Origin: Sphingomonas sp. CCH9-E2
GTDB lineage: Bacteria; Pseudomonadota; Alphaproteobacteria; Sphingomonadales; Sphingomonadaceae
Length of the DNA stretch: 16,769 nt
Assembly: GCF_001557215.1 (NCBI RefSeq)
Contig: NZ_LSJM01000260.1
Span: forward strand, 1 to 16,769
Direction of reading: 5' to 3'
In this document: positions 7,842-14,785 of the stretch, one piece after another
How positions within the stretch are numbered: the first letter of the stretch is position 1
Layout: each line of letters begins with the position of its first letter
Translations under genes and position numbers: made by a program
Notes under the pieces: model-generated
Databases searched by the model: none
What the model saw: the letters and a program-made list of their open reading frames with translations, nothing else
Told to the model about the DNA's origin: nothing

Positions 7842-10490
7842 ATGTTGAACATCGGGAAAGCATGCGTCGCGGTCGGCCTGAGCGCCATGGCACTGGCGCT
7901 GACGGCTCCGGTTGCGGTCGCCAGCCCCGCCGACATGGAAGGGCGCGCTGCCGCAGCCGCGACCGTCACCCGCGGCCAAGCGCGATTCACGGTGCTGACC
8001 TCCGGGCTGATCCGGATGGAATGGTCGCCAGCCGCCCGCTTCGTCGATGCGCCGTCGCAGGTGTTCATCGACCGCGACCAGCCCGTGCCCCGCTTCACCA
8101 CCACGGTCGAAAACGGCAAGCTGGTGATCCGCACCGATGCACTCGAACTCAGCTATACCCTCGACAGCGGTCGCTTCACCGCCGCCAACCTCACCATCCG
8201 CTCGCGTAACCTGAAGCCCGCGTTCAGCTGGCGCCCCGGCACGCCCGCGACCGGCAATCTGCACGGCACCGCACGAACCCTCGACCGCTACTCGGGCGAC
8301 CGGCAGATCGACAACGGCTCCCGGCTCGATCTCGGCCAAGGGCTCATCTCGCGCGATGGCTGGCACATCGTCGATGACAGCCGCTCTTTCGTGTTCGACG
8401 ACAGCCGCCCGGACCCTTGGGTGCAGAAACGCGCCTGTGGCGAGTGCCAGGACCTGTACTTCTTCGGCTACGGCCACGATTACACCCGCGCGCTCGGCGA
8501 TTTTGCCAAGGTTGCTGGCCGCCAGCCGATGCCGCCACGCTTTGCCTTCGGCTATTGGTGGTCGCGCTACTGGAATTATTCCGACCGCGAGCTGCGCGAT
8601 CTGGTCGGCGATCTCGATCGCTCCGGCTTCCCGCTCGACGTGCTCGTCATCGACATGGACTGGCATCGCACCGACGATCTCAGCTGGGACCCGCGCTATG
8701 TCGTGAAGGACGAGGTCGGCGAAGGCGTTGGCTGGACCGGCTATAGCTGGAACCGCAGCCTGTTCCCCGATCCGAAGCGCTTCCTGGGCTGGCTGGAAGA
8801 CCGCAAGATCAAGGCGACGCTTAACCTGCATCCCGCATCGGGCATCCCCCCGCGCGAGGACAGCTATGCCGCCTTCGCCAAGGCGATGGGCGTGACCGAT
8901 GGCAAGGCCGTGCCGTTCGAAGGCGCCGACCGCCGCTTCGTCGACAATTGGTTCAAGCTGACGCTCGACCCGCTGACCGCGCAGGGCGTCGATTTCTGGT
9001 GGCTCGACTGGCAGCAATGGCCGGAGTCGAAGCTAATGCCGGGCCTGTCGAACACTTGGTGGCTCAACCACCTGTTCTACACGCGCATGCAGCGGGCGAA
9101 CGCCAGTCGCGCGCTGATCTATCACCGCTGGGGCGGGCTCGGAAACCACCGCTACCAGATCGGCTTCTCCGGCGATGCCGTCATCACCTGGGATTCGCTG
9201 GCCTATCAGCCCTATTTTACCGCAACTGCTTCGAACGTCCTTTATGGCTATTGGAGCCACGATATCGGCGGCCACATGTCCGCCGACGGGATCCCCGACG
9301 ATCAGCGCACTCTGGACCCCGAGCTCTATGTCCGCTGGATGCAATTCGGCGCGTTCAGCCCGATCCTGCGCACTCACTCGGCCAAGGACGGCAATCTCCG
9401 CAAGGAGCCGTGGCGATTCTCGCCGGAAGTCCTGAATATCCTGCGCGACACCGTGGCCCAGCGCTATCGCCTCGCGCCCTATATCTACACCGCGTCGCGA
9501 CAGGCGTACGACACGGGGGTCTCGATCATGCGCCCGCTCTATTATGCGTGGCCGGATCGGGAGGAAGCCTATACGGCGCGTGGACAATATATGTTCGGCG
9601 ACGACATGCTGGTTGCGCCCGTGACCAAAGCCGGACGTGACGGCGTCGTCGAAACGTCGATCTGGCTGCCGCCGGGACAGTGGTACGATACGAACCGCGG
9701 CGAGCTTGTCGCGGGCGATCGTACCATTTCGCGCGACTATCTGCTGAACGAAGTTCCGCTATTCGTGCGGGCTGGCGCGGTCATTCCGATGAATCCGCCC
9801 GCGACGAAGAACTTGCAGCAAAACGACGGAAGCGAGTTGGTGCTACAGGTTATGCCGGGCGGTGCGGCGATTACACAGCTCTATGAAGATGCCGGCAACG
9901 ACGAAGGCTATCGGTCCGGTGCGTTCAGCTTCACGCCAATCAACAGCACGCGCGACGCCCGGGGTGCGACGCTGACCGTGAACCCGCGCAAGGGCGGCTA
10001 CCCTGGCGCGTCGACCACCCGGCAGATCACCGCAGCGTTTCCAGCGGCGTCGCTTCCAACGCGGGTATCGGTCAACGGCATTGCATATTCACGCTCTGAC
10101 GATCAGCGCAGCGGCCATTGGCACTATGATGGCACCAGCTTGACCGCACGCGTCATCGTCCCCCCGCTCGCCACGACTGCTCCACTGACGATCAAGGTTG
10201 ACTTCGCGTCCGATAGCCGGATCGACGGGCTGCTCTATCGCGTCAAGCGAACCGCCGCTGCCGTCGCCTGGCTCAAGGAACATTGGCCCGCGCCGGAGCC
10301 GATGCCCGACGACATATCGCTCGCGGGGCAGTTTGGCCAATTGGCGGACTATCATCCGGAGCGGCTGAATGCACTCATCTCCGCATTCGACCTCCAGACC
10401 GCAGGCCTTGTAATGCTGGTTGAGACTTCCCGTGTGTCACCACAGGTCAGGGCCGAGTTTGCACGACGAATGGCGCTGATCCGTCAGTAG
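7842..10490 (+). CDS. Glycoside hydrolase family 31 (alpha-glucosidase/alpha-xylosidase type), exported
   Basis: This 882-residue retaining alpha-glycosidase has a signal peptide (MLNIGKACVAVGLSAMALAL, likely cut after Ala27 in AVA-SP), so it should be periplasmic or outside the cell. An N-terminal beta-sandwich leads into the barrel at WWSRYWNYSD. Asp271 and Asp273 in IDMDWH fit the -1 subsite. The nucleophile is Asp389 in WWLDWQQ and the acid/base is Asp445 in GFSGDAV; YGYWSHDIGGH follows. After the barrel come the GH31 C-terminal beta domain (VRAGAVIPM), a DUF5110-like part (LYEDAGNDEGYRSGAF), and an unusual mostly helical tail of about 100 residues from around residue 780. ATG 7842 is chosen because GGAGAG precedes it and the signal peptide starts there; an in-frame ATG at 7680 lies inside galM and gives a non-protein-like leader. 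The specificity (glucose, xylose, galactose or GalNAc) cannot be settled by eye. Confidence 0.93.
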   Translation: MLNIGKACVAVGLSAMALALTAPVAVASPADMEGRAAAAATVTRGQARFTVLTSGLIRMEWSPAARFVDAPSQVFIDRDQPVPRFTTTVENGKLVIRTDALELSYTLDSGRFTAANLTIRSRNLKPAFSWRPGTPATGNLHGTARTLDRYSGDRQIDNGSRLDLGQGLISRDGWHIVDDSRSFVFDDSRPDPWVQKRACGECQDLYFFGYGHDYTRALGDFAKVAGRQPMPPRFAFGYWWSRYWNYSDRELRDLVGDLDRSGFPLDVLVIDMDWHRTDDLSWDPRYVVKDEVGEGVGWTGYSWNRSLFPDPKRFLGWLEDRKIKATLNLHPASGIPPREDSYAAFAKAMGVTDGKAVPFEGADRRFVDNWFKLTLDPLTAQGVDFWWLDWQQWPESKLMPGLSNTWWLNHLFYTRMQRANASRALIYHRWGGLGNHRYQIGFSGDAVITWDSLAYQPYFTATASNVLYGYWSHDIGGHMSADGIPDDQRTLDPELYVRWMQFGAFSPILRTHSAKDGNLRKEPWRFSPEVLNILRDTVAQRYRLAPYIYTASRQAYDTGVSIMRPLYYAWPDREEAYTARGQYMFGDDMLVAPVTKAGRDGVVETSIWLPPGQWYDTNRGELVAGDRTISRDYLLNEVPLFVRAGAVIPMNPPATKNLQQNDGSELVLQVMPGGAAITQLYEDAGNDEGYRSGAFSFTPINSTRDARGATLTVNPRKGGYPGASTTRQITAAFPAASLPTRVSVNGIAYSRSDDQRSGHWHYDGTSLTARVIVPPLATTAPLTIKVDFASDSRIDGLLYRVKRTAAAVAWLKEHWPAPEPMPDDISLAGQFGQLADYHPERLNALISAFDLQTAGLVMLVETSRVSPQVRAEFARRMALIRQ

Positions 10491-10548
10491 CGTCGGCATG
10501 AGCCGAAACTGGGCAGGCAGTGTTCAATCGCAATGGATTCTGGTGGAA

Positions 10549-10573
10549 TGGTCGGGGAGACAGGATTCGAACC
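10549..10573 (-). other. tRNA 3'-end fragment (probably tRNA-Pro), likely attachment-site scar
   Basis: Read on the minus strand, this holds a T-loop TTCGAAT, the half-stem CCTGT, an acceptor strand CTCCCCG, discriminator A and an encoded CCA. The G72 and A73 implied fit tRNA-Pro, whose first base is C. The 5' half is absent: no CGGGGAG lies about 76 bases upstream, and the T-stem partner is TCGGG rather than ACAGG, so the stem is imperfect. A tRNA 3' end without its body is the usual footprint of a tyrosine-recombinase element. In that scheme the intact tRNA lies upstream on the same strand, to the right of this window, and the element lies between. No integrase is visible. The other 185 bases of the 10491–10729 gap hold only the weak items listed separately. 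Confidence 0.6.
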
Positions 10574-10589
10574 CGAAATACCTGCCCCC

Positions 10590-10727
10590 TCAACGCACGG
10601 ATTTCCGCGGGTTTCGCGGGATCGCGAGGCCCTTGTGAATCGGTTTTGTGTAGTTGTCCAGTGCGAACGGCGCGCCGGCCGTTTTAGACAGGGCTGCCGG
10701 CGCAAAGACGCTGATCTGCTCGCGCAT
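10590..10727 (-). CDS. Possible 45-residue protein after the hydrolase gene
   Basis: This small open frame starts at an ATG two bases after the stop of the upstream hydrolase gene (TGA-GA-ATG), a spacing compatible with translational reinitiation. It ends 17 bases before the tRNA-like fragment. The product starts MREQISVFAPAALSKT, is basic in its last third, and has no membrane segment or domain that I recognise. There is no clear ribosome binding site of its own. It may be a genuine coupled microprotein, the broken end of a gene cut by integration, or chance. It overlaps a candidate terminator of the opposite strand, which argues somewhat against it. Confidence 0.22.
   Translation of the reverse strand: MREQISVFAPAALSKTAGAPFALDNYTKPIHKGLAIPRNPRKSVR
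10666..10685 (+). terminator. Possible terminator for galM–GH31
   Basis: AACGGC (10666–10671) pairs with GCCGTT (10678–10683) around a GCGCCG loop, followed by the end of a four-base T-run. It lies 175 bases after the GH31 stop. The stem is short and the T-run modest, so this is a weak call. Confidence 0.3.
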
Positions 10728-10729
10728 TC

Positions 10730-11596
10730 TCAGGGGTCGCAGGTCGACTTCCAACGCGCTCGGCTTAAAGCTCCGAATTCCACCGCATCATGTGCGCAGA
10801 AGATCGCCACCTCGCCGTCATGCTCATGGGCGAGACGACGCAGCCGCGCCTGATTGCCGAGCCGCGCCTCACGATCCACTTCCATCATCCACTGGTAACC
10901 CCGCATCCCCGCAGGGCAGCGCCGGCGCTGACCATGGATTTCATCGCGATGGAAATAGGCGTCAGCGGCGTGGAGCAGCCAGCCTGTGCCGGTATCGACC
11001 GCAATTCCGCTATGGCCCCAAGTATGGCCGGACAAGGGGATCAGGAGGATTTCGGGGGGCAAGCCGTCAAGTTGGCGGACGGCATCAAAGCCAAACCACG
11101 GCTCCCCCCGGCCCATCGGGTAGAGCCGCCAATCTGTTGCTTCGTCCCATTGCTGCGGGCGGTAGCGCCGCGTGCCGACGAACGCACCGCCATAGCCGCG
11201 ATCGGCCACTTCCTTTTCGCGCGCAGTGATGTGCACCGTCGCATTGGGGAAATCCTCGATCCCGCCGGCATGATCGAAGTCGAGATGGCTGATCAGGATA
11301 TGCCGCACGTCGCGCGGATCGAAGCCGAGCGCGCGGACCTGCGCGACCGCAGTTTCTTCGGGTTGCAACTGGATGTTGTTCAGCGCGCGAAAGAACATCG
11401 AAAGCCTTCGGCGCGGATGCGCAACGTCGCGCGTGCCGAATCCGGTATCGACCAGCACCAGACCCGCATCGGTCTCGATCAAGAGGCAATGGCATACGAT
11501 ATGGCCGGTGATTAGCCCGTGGCTGGTGCCATCAAACAGGCGTCCGCCCCAGGGGCAGCTGGTTCCGCAATTGAGGTGATGGATCCTGAGTGTCAT
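10730..11596 (-). CDS. Metallo-beta-lactamase-fold hydrolase
   Basis: This 288-residue protein has the MBL fold and the ligand set of a metal-dependent hydrolase related to the lactonase-like branch. The metal motif is SHLDFDHAGG (HLDFDH at 104–109), so the usual HxHxDH has Asp in place of the second His, a variant known in parts of the family. Other ligands are His191 in SGHTWGHS, the bridging Asp212 in HAADAYF and His269 in CAHD. The N-terminus carries a conserved-looking NCGTSCPWGG segment. No signal peptide is seen, so it is cytoplasmic. GGAGG lies 8 bases before the ATG at 11596. It starts 28 bases after the glycosyltransferase–epimerase stop and is probably the last main gene of that operon. 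The substrate is unknown; a lactone, thioester or phosphoester is possible, and sequence alone does not show quorum quenching. Confidence 0.85.
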   Translation of the reverse strand: MTLRIHHLNCGTSCPWGGRLFDGTSHGLITGHIVCHCLLIETDAGLVLVDTGFGTRDVAHPRRRLSMFFRALNNIQLQPEETAVAQVRALGFDPRDVRHILISHLDFDHAGGIEDFPNATVHITAREKEVADRGYGGAFVGTRRYRPQQWDEATDWRLYPMGRGEPWFGFDAVRQLDGLPPEILLIPLSGHTWGHSGIAVDTGTGWLLHAADAYFHRDEIHGQRRRCPAGMRGYQWMMEVDREARLGNQARLRRLAHEHDGEVAIFCAHDAVEFGALSRARWKSTCDP

Positions 11597-11624
11597 GCTC
11601 CGCGCCTCCGCGATCGGGGGTAGC

Positions 11625-13697
11625 TCACTCGGCCGCCACGACCAGAGGGCGCTCGCCCTCGACGCGCCCGACTTCCTGCGCGAACCATGCGCAGGTCAGC
11701 GCCAGACCTTCCCGCAGAGGTACGGTCGGCTCCCAGCCGAGAACCGTTCGGGCGCGACCGATGTCGGGCTGGCGTCGTCGCGGATCGTCGACCGGGAGTG
11801 GGCGATGACGGACCGGCGCGTTGGTGCCGGTCAGCTGTACAATGAGATCGACCAGCTCGCTGACGGTCAGCTCGGTCGGGTTGCCGAGATTGACGGGCTC
11901 CGTGCCGTCGATCTCGCTTTCCATCAGCCGCATCAGCCCGTCGACCAGATCGGAAACGTAGCAAAAGCTGCGGGTCTGGCTGCCATCGCCATAGATGGTG
12001 AGCTCCTGCCCCGACAGCGACTGACAGATCAGGTTGGAGATCACACGACCGTCATCCGGGTGCATGTGGGGACCATAGGTGTTGAAGATCCGCGCCACGC
12101 GCACCTGCGCGCGGCCCATGCGGGCAAAGTCGAACGCCATCGCCTCGGCGGCGCGCTTGCCTTCATCATAACAGGCGCGCGGACCGATGCAGCTGACGGC
12201 GCCGCGATAATCCTCGCGCTGGGGATGTACCTCGGGATCGCCATAGACCTCGCTGGTCGAGGTGAGCAGGAAGCGCGCGCCCGAGCGTTCGGCAAGACGC
12301 AGCAGATGACCGGTCCCCACGACGTTGGTCAGCATCGTATGCTCCGGATCTGCCTGATACTGCGGCGGCGATGCAGCACAGGCGAGATTGTAGATGCGCG
12401 TGATGCAGCGGGCGCGGGTCAGTACTGAATCGGGCAGATCATCGACGATGTCGGTGCGGATGAATTCGAAGCGCGGATGGCGCTCCAGCTTCTGAAGATT
12501 CGCCGGGTGCGCGGTCTGCAGATTGTCGAGACACAGCACATGCTCGCCCCGCCCAAGCAGCGCGGCGCACAAATGCGACCCAATAAAGCCTGCGCCACCG
12601 GCAACGAGCGTGAGCGGAGTAGTGACCATGGACAGGCTCCCGGAGGTTGGTTGCGGACGCGCGTCCGACAGATGCTGTTCGAGTTCGGCGGCGCGGTGCG
12701 CCGCGCTGTGTTGGGCGAGGATGCGGCGGCGCGCAGCCGTACCGATCGAGGCGGCGTCGGCATCGAGTGCCGCCAGCGCATCTTCCGTCGTGTCCGCCAG
12801 CAGGATTTCGCTGTTCGGGGCGAGCAGCGTATCAATGCCCTCCCAGCGATCCGACACGATTGGCACTGCGCAGGCGCTTGCCTCGAAAATTCGGACCGAG
12901 GGCGACCAGCCGGCGGCGATCATGTCGGCGCGGGTCACGTTGAGCGTATACCCCGAGGCGCAATAGAACGCCGCGTGGTCGGCCGGCGGAAGATGCTCGA
13001 TCCGCTCGACATTGGCTGGCCAGTCGATGTCGTCGGGGTAGCGCGAACCCGCGACGACGAAGCGCAGGCCAGGGCGACGGCGCGCGGGTTCGATCAGCAG
13101 ACGTTCGAGCGTCGGCTGCCGGTCCAGGCTATAGGTACCGAGATAGGACAGGTCCCAGCGCTTCGGCACGTCGAGCGGCCGATAGGCGTCGGGATCGACC
13201 GAACAGTACAGCGCACGCGCCGCGCGCGCGCCATAGTCCCGCTCGATCCGCTCCAGCGTCGGGCCGCCGGTGAACGACAGATAGAGATCGAACCCGCGGA
13301 TCGTCTCGCGATCGAGATAGGCGCACTCGCCCCGACCGAGCGCCGCCAGCGTAACCGGGGTGTCGATATCGTAAAATGCCGTGACGCCCCGCGCCTGCGT
13401 CTGAACGAACTGCGCGACGGCGATGCCGTCGGGCACATAGGAACCGACGACGACCGCGTCGGCATCGGCAATGTCACCGCGCCACCGCTCCAGCTCAGCG
13501 ATCTCCTTGTAATAGACCAAGCGGCAATAATCGGGATCGGGCAGGTCGCGATGCGCTGCATACCAGGGGACATCCCGCTCCAGGAACAGGATATCGTGCC
13601 CCCGCGCGGCAAAGGCACGGAGCAGCGCACGCCAGGTGGTGGCGTGGCCATTGCCCCACGACGATGACAGGCTGAGGCCGAGGACAACGAGCTTCAT
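11625..13697 (-). CDS. Fusion of CgeB-like glycosyltransferase with UDP-glucuronate decarboxylase (UDP-xylose synthase type)
   Basis: One uninterrupted 690-residue frame joins two enzymes. Residues 1–356 are a CgeB-like GT-B glycosyltransferase: SSSWGNGHATTWRALLRAFA (11–30) at the start and the nucleotide-sugar site SPSVRIFEASACAVPIVSD (265–283). Residues 357–690 are an extended SDR: NAD motif GGAGFIGS (367–374), the TSTSEVYGDP segment (Ser480–Thr481–Ser482, Glu483), and catalytic Tyr510/Lys514 in CYDEGK. The segment RACYDEGKRAAE and the Glu after the Ser are typical of UDP-xylose synthases, which convert UDP-glucuronate to UDP-xylose with internal NAD+. The start at 13697 shares one base with the stop of the previous gene (TGATG) and has GGGAGG 7 bases upstream. 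The linker (about 340–360) is poorly structured. An internal ATG at 12629 could also give the free decarboxylase. A longer frame to 13940 is antisense-like noise. Confidence 0.88.
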   Translation of the reverse strand: MKLVVLGLSLSSSWGNGHATTWRALLRAFAARGHDILFLERDVPWYAAHRDLPDPDYCRLVYYKEIAELERWRGDIADADAVVVGSYVPDGIAVAQFVQTQARGVTAFYDIDTPVTLAALGRGECAYLDRETIRGFDLYLSFTGGPTLERIERDYGARAARALYCSVDPDAYRPLDVPKRWDLSYLGTYSLDRQPTLERLLIEPARRRPGLRFVVAGSRYPDDIDWPANVERIEHLPPADHAAFYCASGYTLNVTRADMIAAGWSPSVRIFEASACAVPIVSDRWEGIDTLLAPNSEILLADTTEDALAALDADAASIGTAARRRILAQHSAAHRAAELEQHLSDARPQPTSGSLSMVTTPLTLVAGGAGFIGSHLCAALLGRGEHVLCLDNLQTAHPANLQKLERHPRFEFIRTDIVDDLPDSVLTRARCITRIYNLACAASPPQYQADPEHTMLTNVVGTGHLLRLAERSGARFLLTSTSEVYGDPEVHPQREDYRGAVSCIGPRACYDEGKRAAEAMAFDFARMGRAQVRVARIFNTYGPHMHPDDGRVISNLICQSLSGQELTIYGDGSQTRSFCYVSDLVDGLMRLMESEIDGTEPVNLGNPTELTVSELVDLIVQLTGTNAPVRHRPLPVDDPRRRQPDIGRARTVLGWEPTVPLREGLALTCAWFAQEVGRVEGERPLVVAAE
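12627..12641 (-). promoter_or_regulatory. Possible internal translation start for the decarboxylase half
   Basis: Inside the fusion gene, GGGAG (12641–12637) sits 7 bases before an in-frame ATG (12629–12627) that begins MVTTPLTLVAGGAGFIG, exactly where a free decarboxylase would start. It would yield a 334-residue protein, close to the usual length for UDP-xylose synthases. Both the fusion and the free enzyme may be made. Confidence 0.4.
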
Positions 13698-14785
13698 CAC
13701 GCAGCCTCCCGCACCTGGCGCAGCTGCGCGCGCAGCAATGCGTCGACCTGCGCGCCACGCAGCGTGTAGCTGTGCTCGGCAAGCACGCGCATCCGCGCCG
13801 CCTCCCCAATCTCGGCGGCGCGCTCGGGGGTGAGCCCGGCGAGCAACTCGGCGACATCCTTCCCGTCGCGAGCGACCAGCACTTCCTCGTCCGGCTCGAG
13901 GAACAGCTCGATCCCCTCCCAATGGTCGGTGATCAGGCACGCCCCCGCCCCTGCGGCCTCAAAGACCCGCGTAGCCGGCGAGAAGCCGACCTGCGCCATC
14001 GAATCGCGCGCAACGTTGAGCACCGCGCGCGGCGTGCAGTTGAACGCATTGTGGTCGCCGGTGCCAACATGCCCCACCGCGGTGACGTTCGCCGGCATCG
14101 GCTTGTCGCCCCAGCCATTCCCGCCAAGCAAGAAGCTGCGATCGGCCAGCATCGCGGCGGGACGCAGGAAGAACTCTTCCACCCGCGCCTCACGATCGGG
14201 CAAGCGATTAGCCAGCAGCCCGAGATCGGCGGCGAAACGCGGGTCGGCTGCCACCGGAAAATGCGTGTCGGCATCTAGCGCATTATAGACCGGCACGCAC
14301 CGCGCTGCACCGAACTCGCGATAGGTGCTCACCACGGGCTGTCCGCCGCCATAGGTCAGCACCAGATCGAGTTCCGGCAGCGCAGTGCGCACCGGATGCG
14401 CGGGATGGCCACGCATCTCGTCCAGGGTTGCGGCGGCATCGACGTCCCAGAAGCTGCGTAACGCACCAGGCCGGGCGTGCGCCATCACACCCTCAAGCAA
14501 CTCTCGGTCGAACACTCCGACCCCGCTCGCCTTGACGACGATATCCGCGTCCGCCGCTTCAGCGATGACCGCGCGCAGGCCCGCCTCGGTCGCCGGATAG
14601 ACTACCGATCGTGCCCAGGACGGCGGATCGATATCGCGATGCTGCTGCCGGTCGAACGCATCGGGCTCGTAGAAGGTAATGTTGTGGCCGCGCGCGGCGA
14701 GGTCCTTCAAAATGCCGCGATAATAGGTCGCCGCACCATTCCAATAAGCGGACAACAGGCTCGATCCGTAGAAGGCGATCTTCAT
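13697..14785 (-). CDS. CgeB-like glycosyltransferase, second of three paralogues
   Basis: This 362-residue GT-B protein resembles the glycosyltransferase half of the following fusion and the gene before it. The shared start is SSLLSAYWNGAATYYRG and ARGHNITFYEPD (residues 8–42), which implies tandem duplication. The C-terminal domain (Glyco_trans_1_2 type) carries SPATRVFEAAGAGACLITD (269–287) followed by HWEG, the likely donor-sugar site. It probably transfers a sugar from a nucleotide donor; donor and acceptor are unknown. No signal peptide or membrane helix is seen. The ATG at 14785 overlaps the previous stop (ATGA) and has GGAG 6 bases upstream. Its stop shares one base with the next ATG. 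The frame stays open to 15403, but that extension lies over the neighbouring gene in another frame and is low-complexity. Confidence 0.88.
   Translation of the reverse strand: MKIAFYGSSLLSAYWNGAATYYRGILKDLAARGHNITFYEPDAFDRQQHRDIDPPSWARSVVYPATEAGLRAVIAEAADADIVVKASGVGVFDRELLEGVMAHARPGALRSFWDVDAAATLDEMRGHPAHPVRTALPELDLVLTYGGGQPVVSTYREFGAARCVPVYNALDADTHFPVAADPRFAADLGLLANRLPDREARVEEFFLRPAAMLADRSFLLGGNGWGDKPMPANVTAVGHVGTGDHNAFNCTPRAVLNVARDSMAQVGFSPATRVFEAAGAGACLITDHWEGIELFLEPDEEVLVARDGKDVAELLAGLTPERAAEIGEAARMRVLAEHSYTLRGAQVDALLRAQLRQVREAA

Noticed and set aside
7810..7848. 12-codon frame starting at the galM stop (TGATG)
   Set aside because: Too short, with no ribosome binding site or conservation evidence; it overlaps the true GH31 start.
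10545..10625. A complete tRNA gene on the minus strand
   Set aside because: Only the T-loop and acceptor 3' side are present. No 5' acceptor CGGGGAG, D-arm or anticodon arm was found in the right place.
10533..10853. Plus-strand frame beginning MDSGGMVGETGFEPEIP
   Set aside because: The VGETGFEP string is the well-known translation of the reverse complement of a tRNA 3' end, not a protein. It is evidence for the tRNA fragment.
12477..13667. 396-codon plus-strand open frame inside the fusion gene
   Set aside because: Antisense to two well-conserved enzyme domains; composition is Arg/Gln-rich and domain-free. The 363-codon frame at 14848–15939 was rejected for the same reason.
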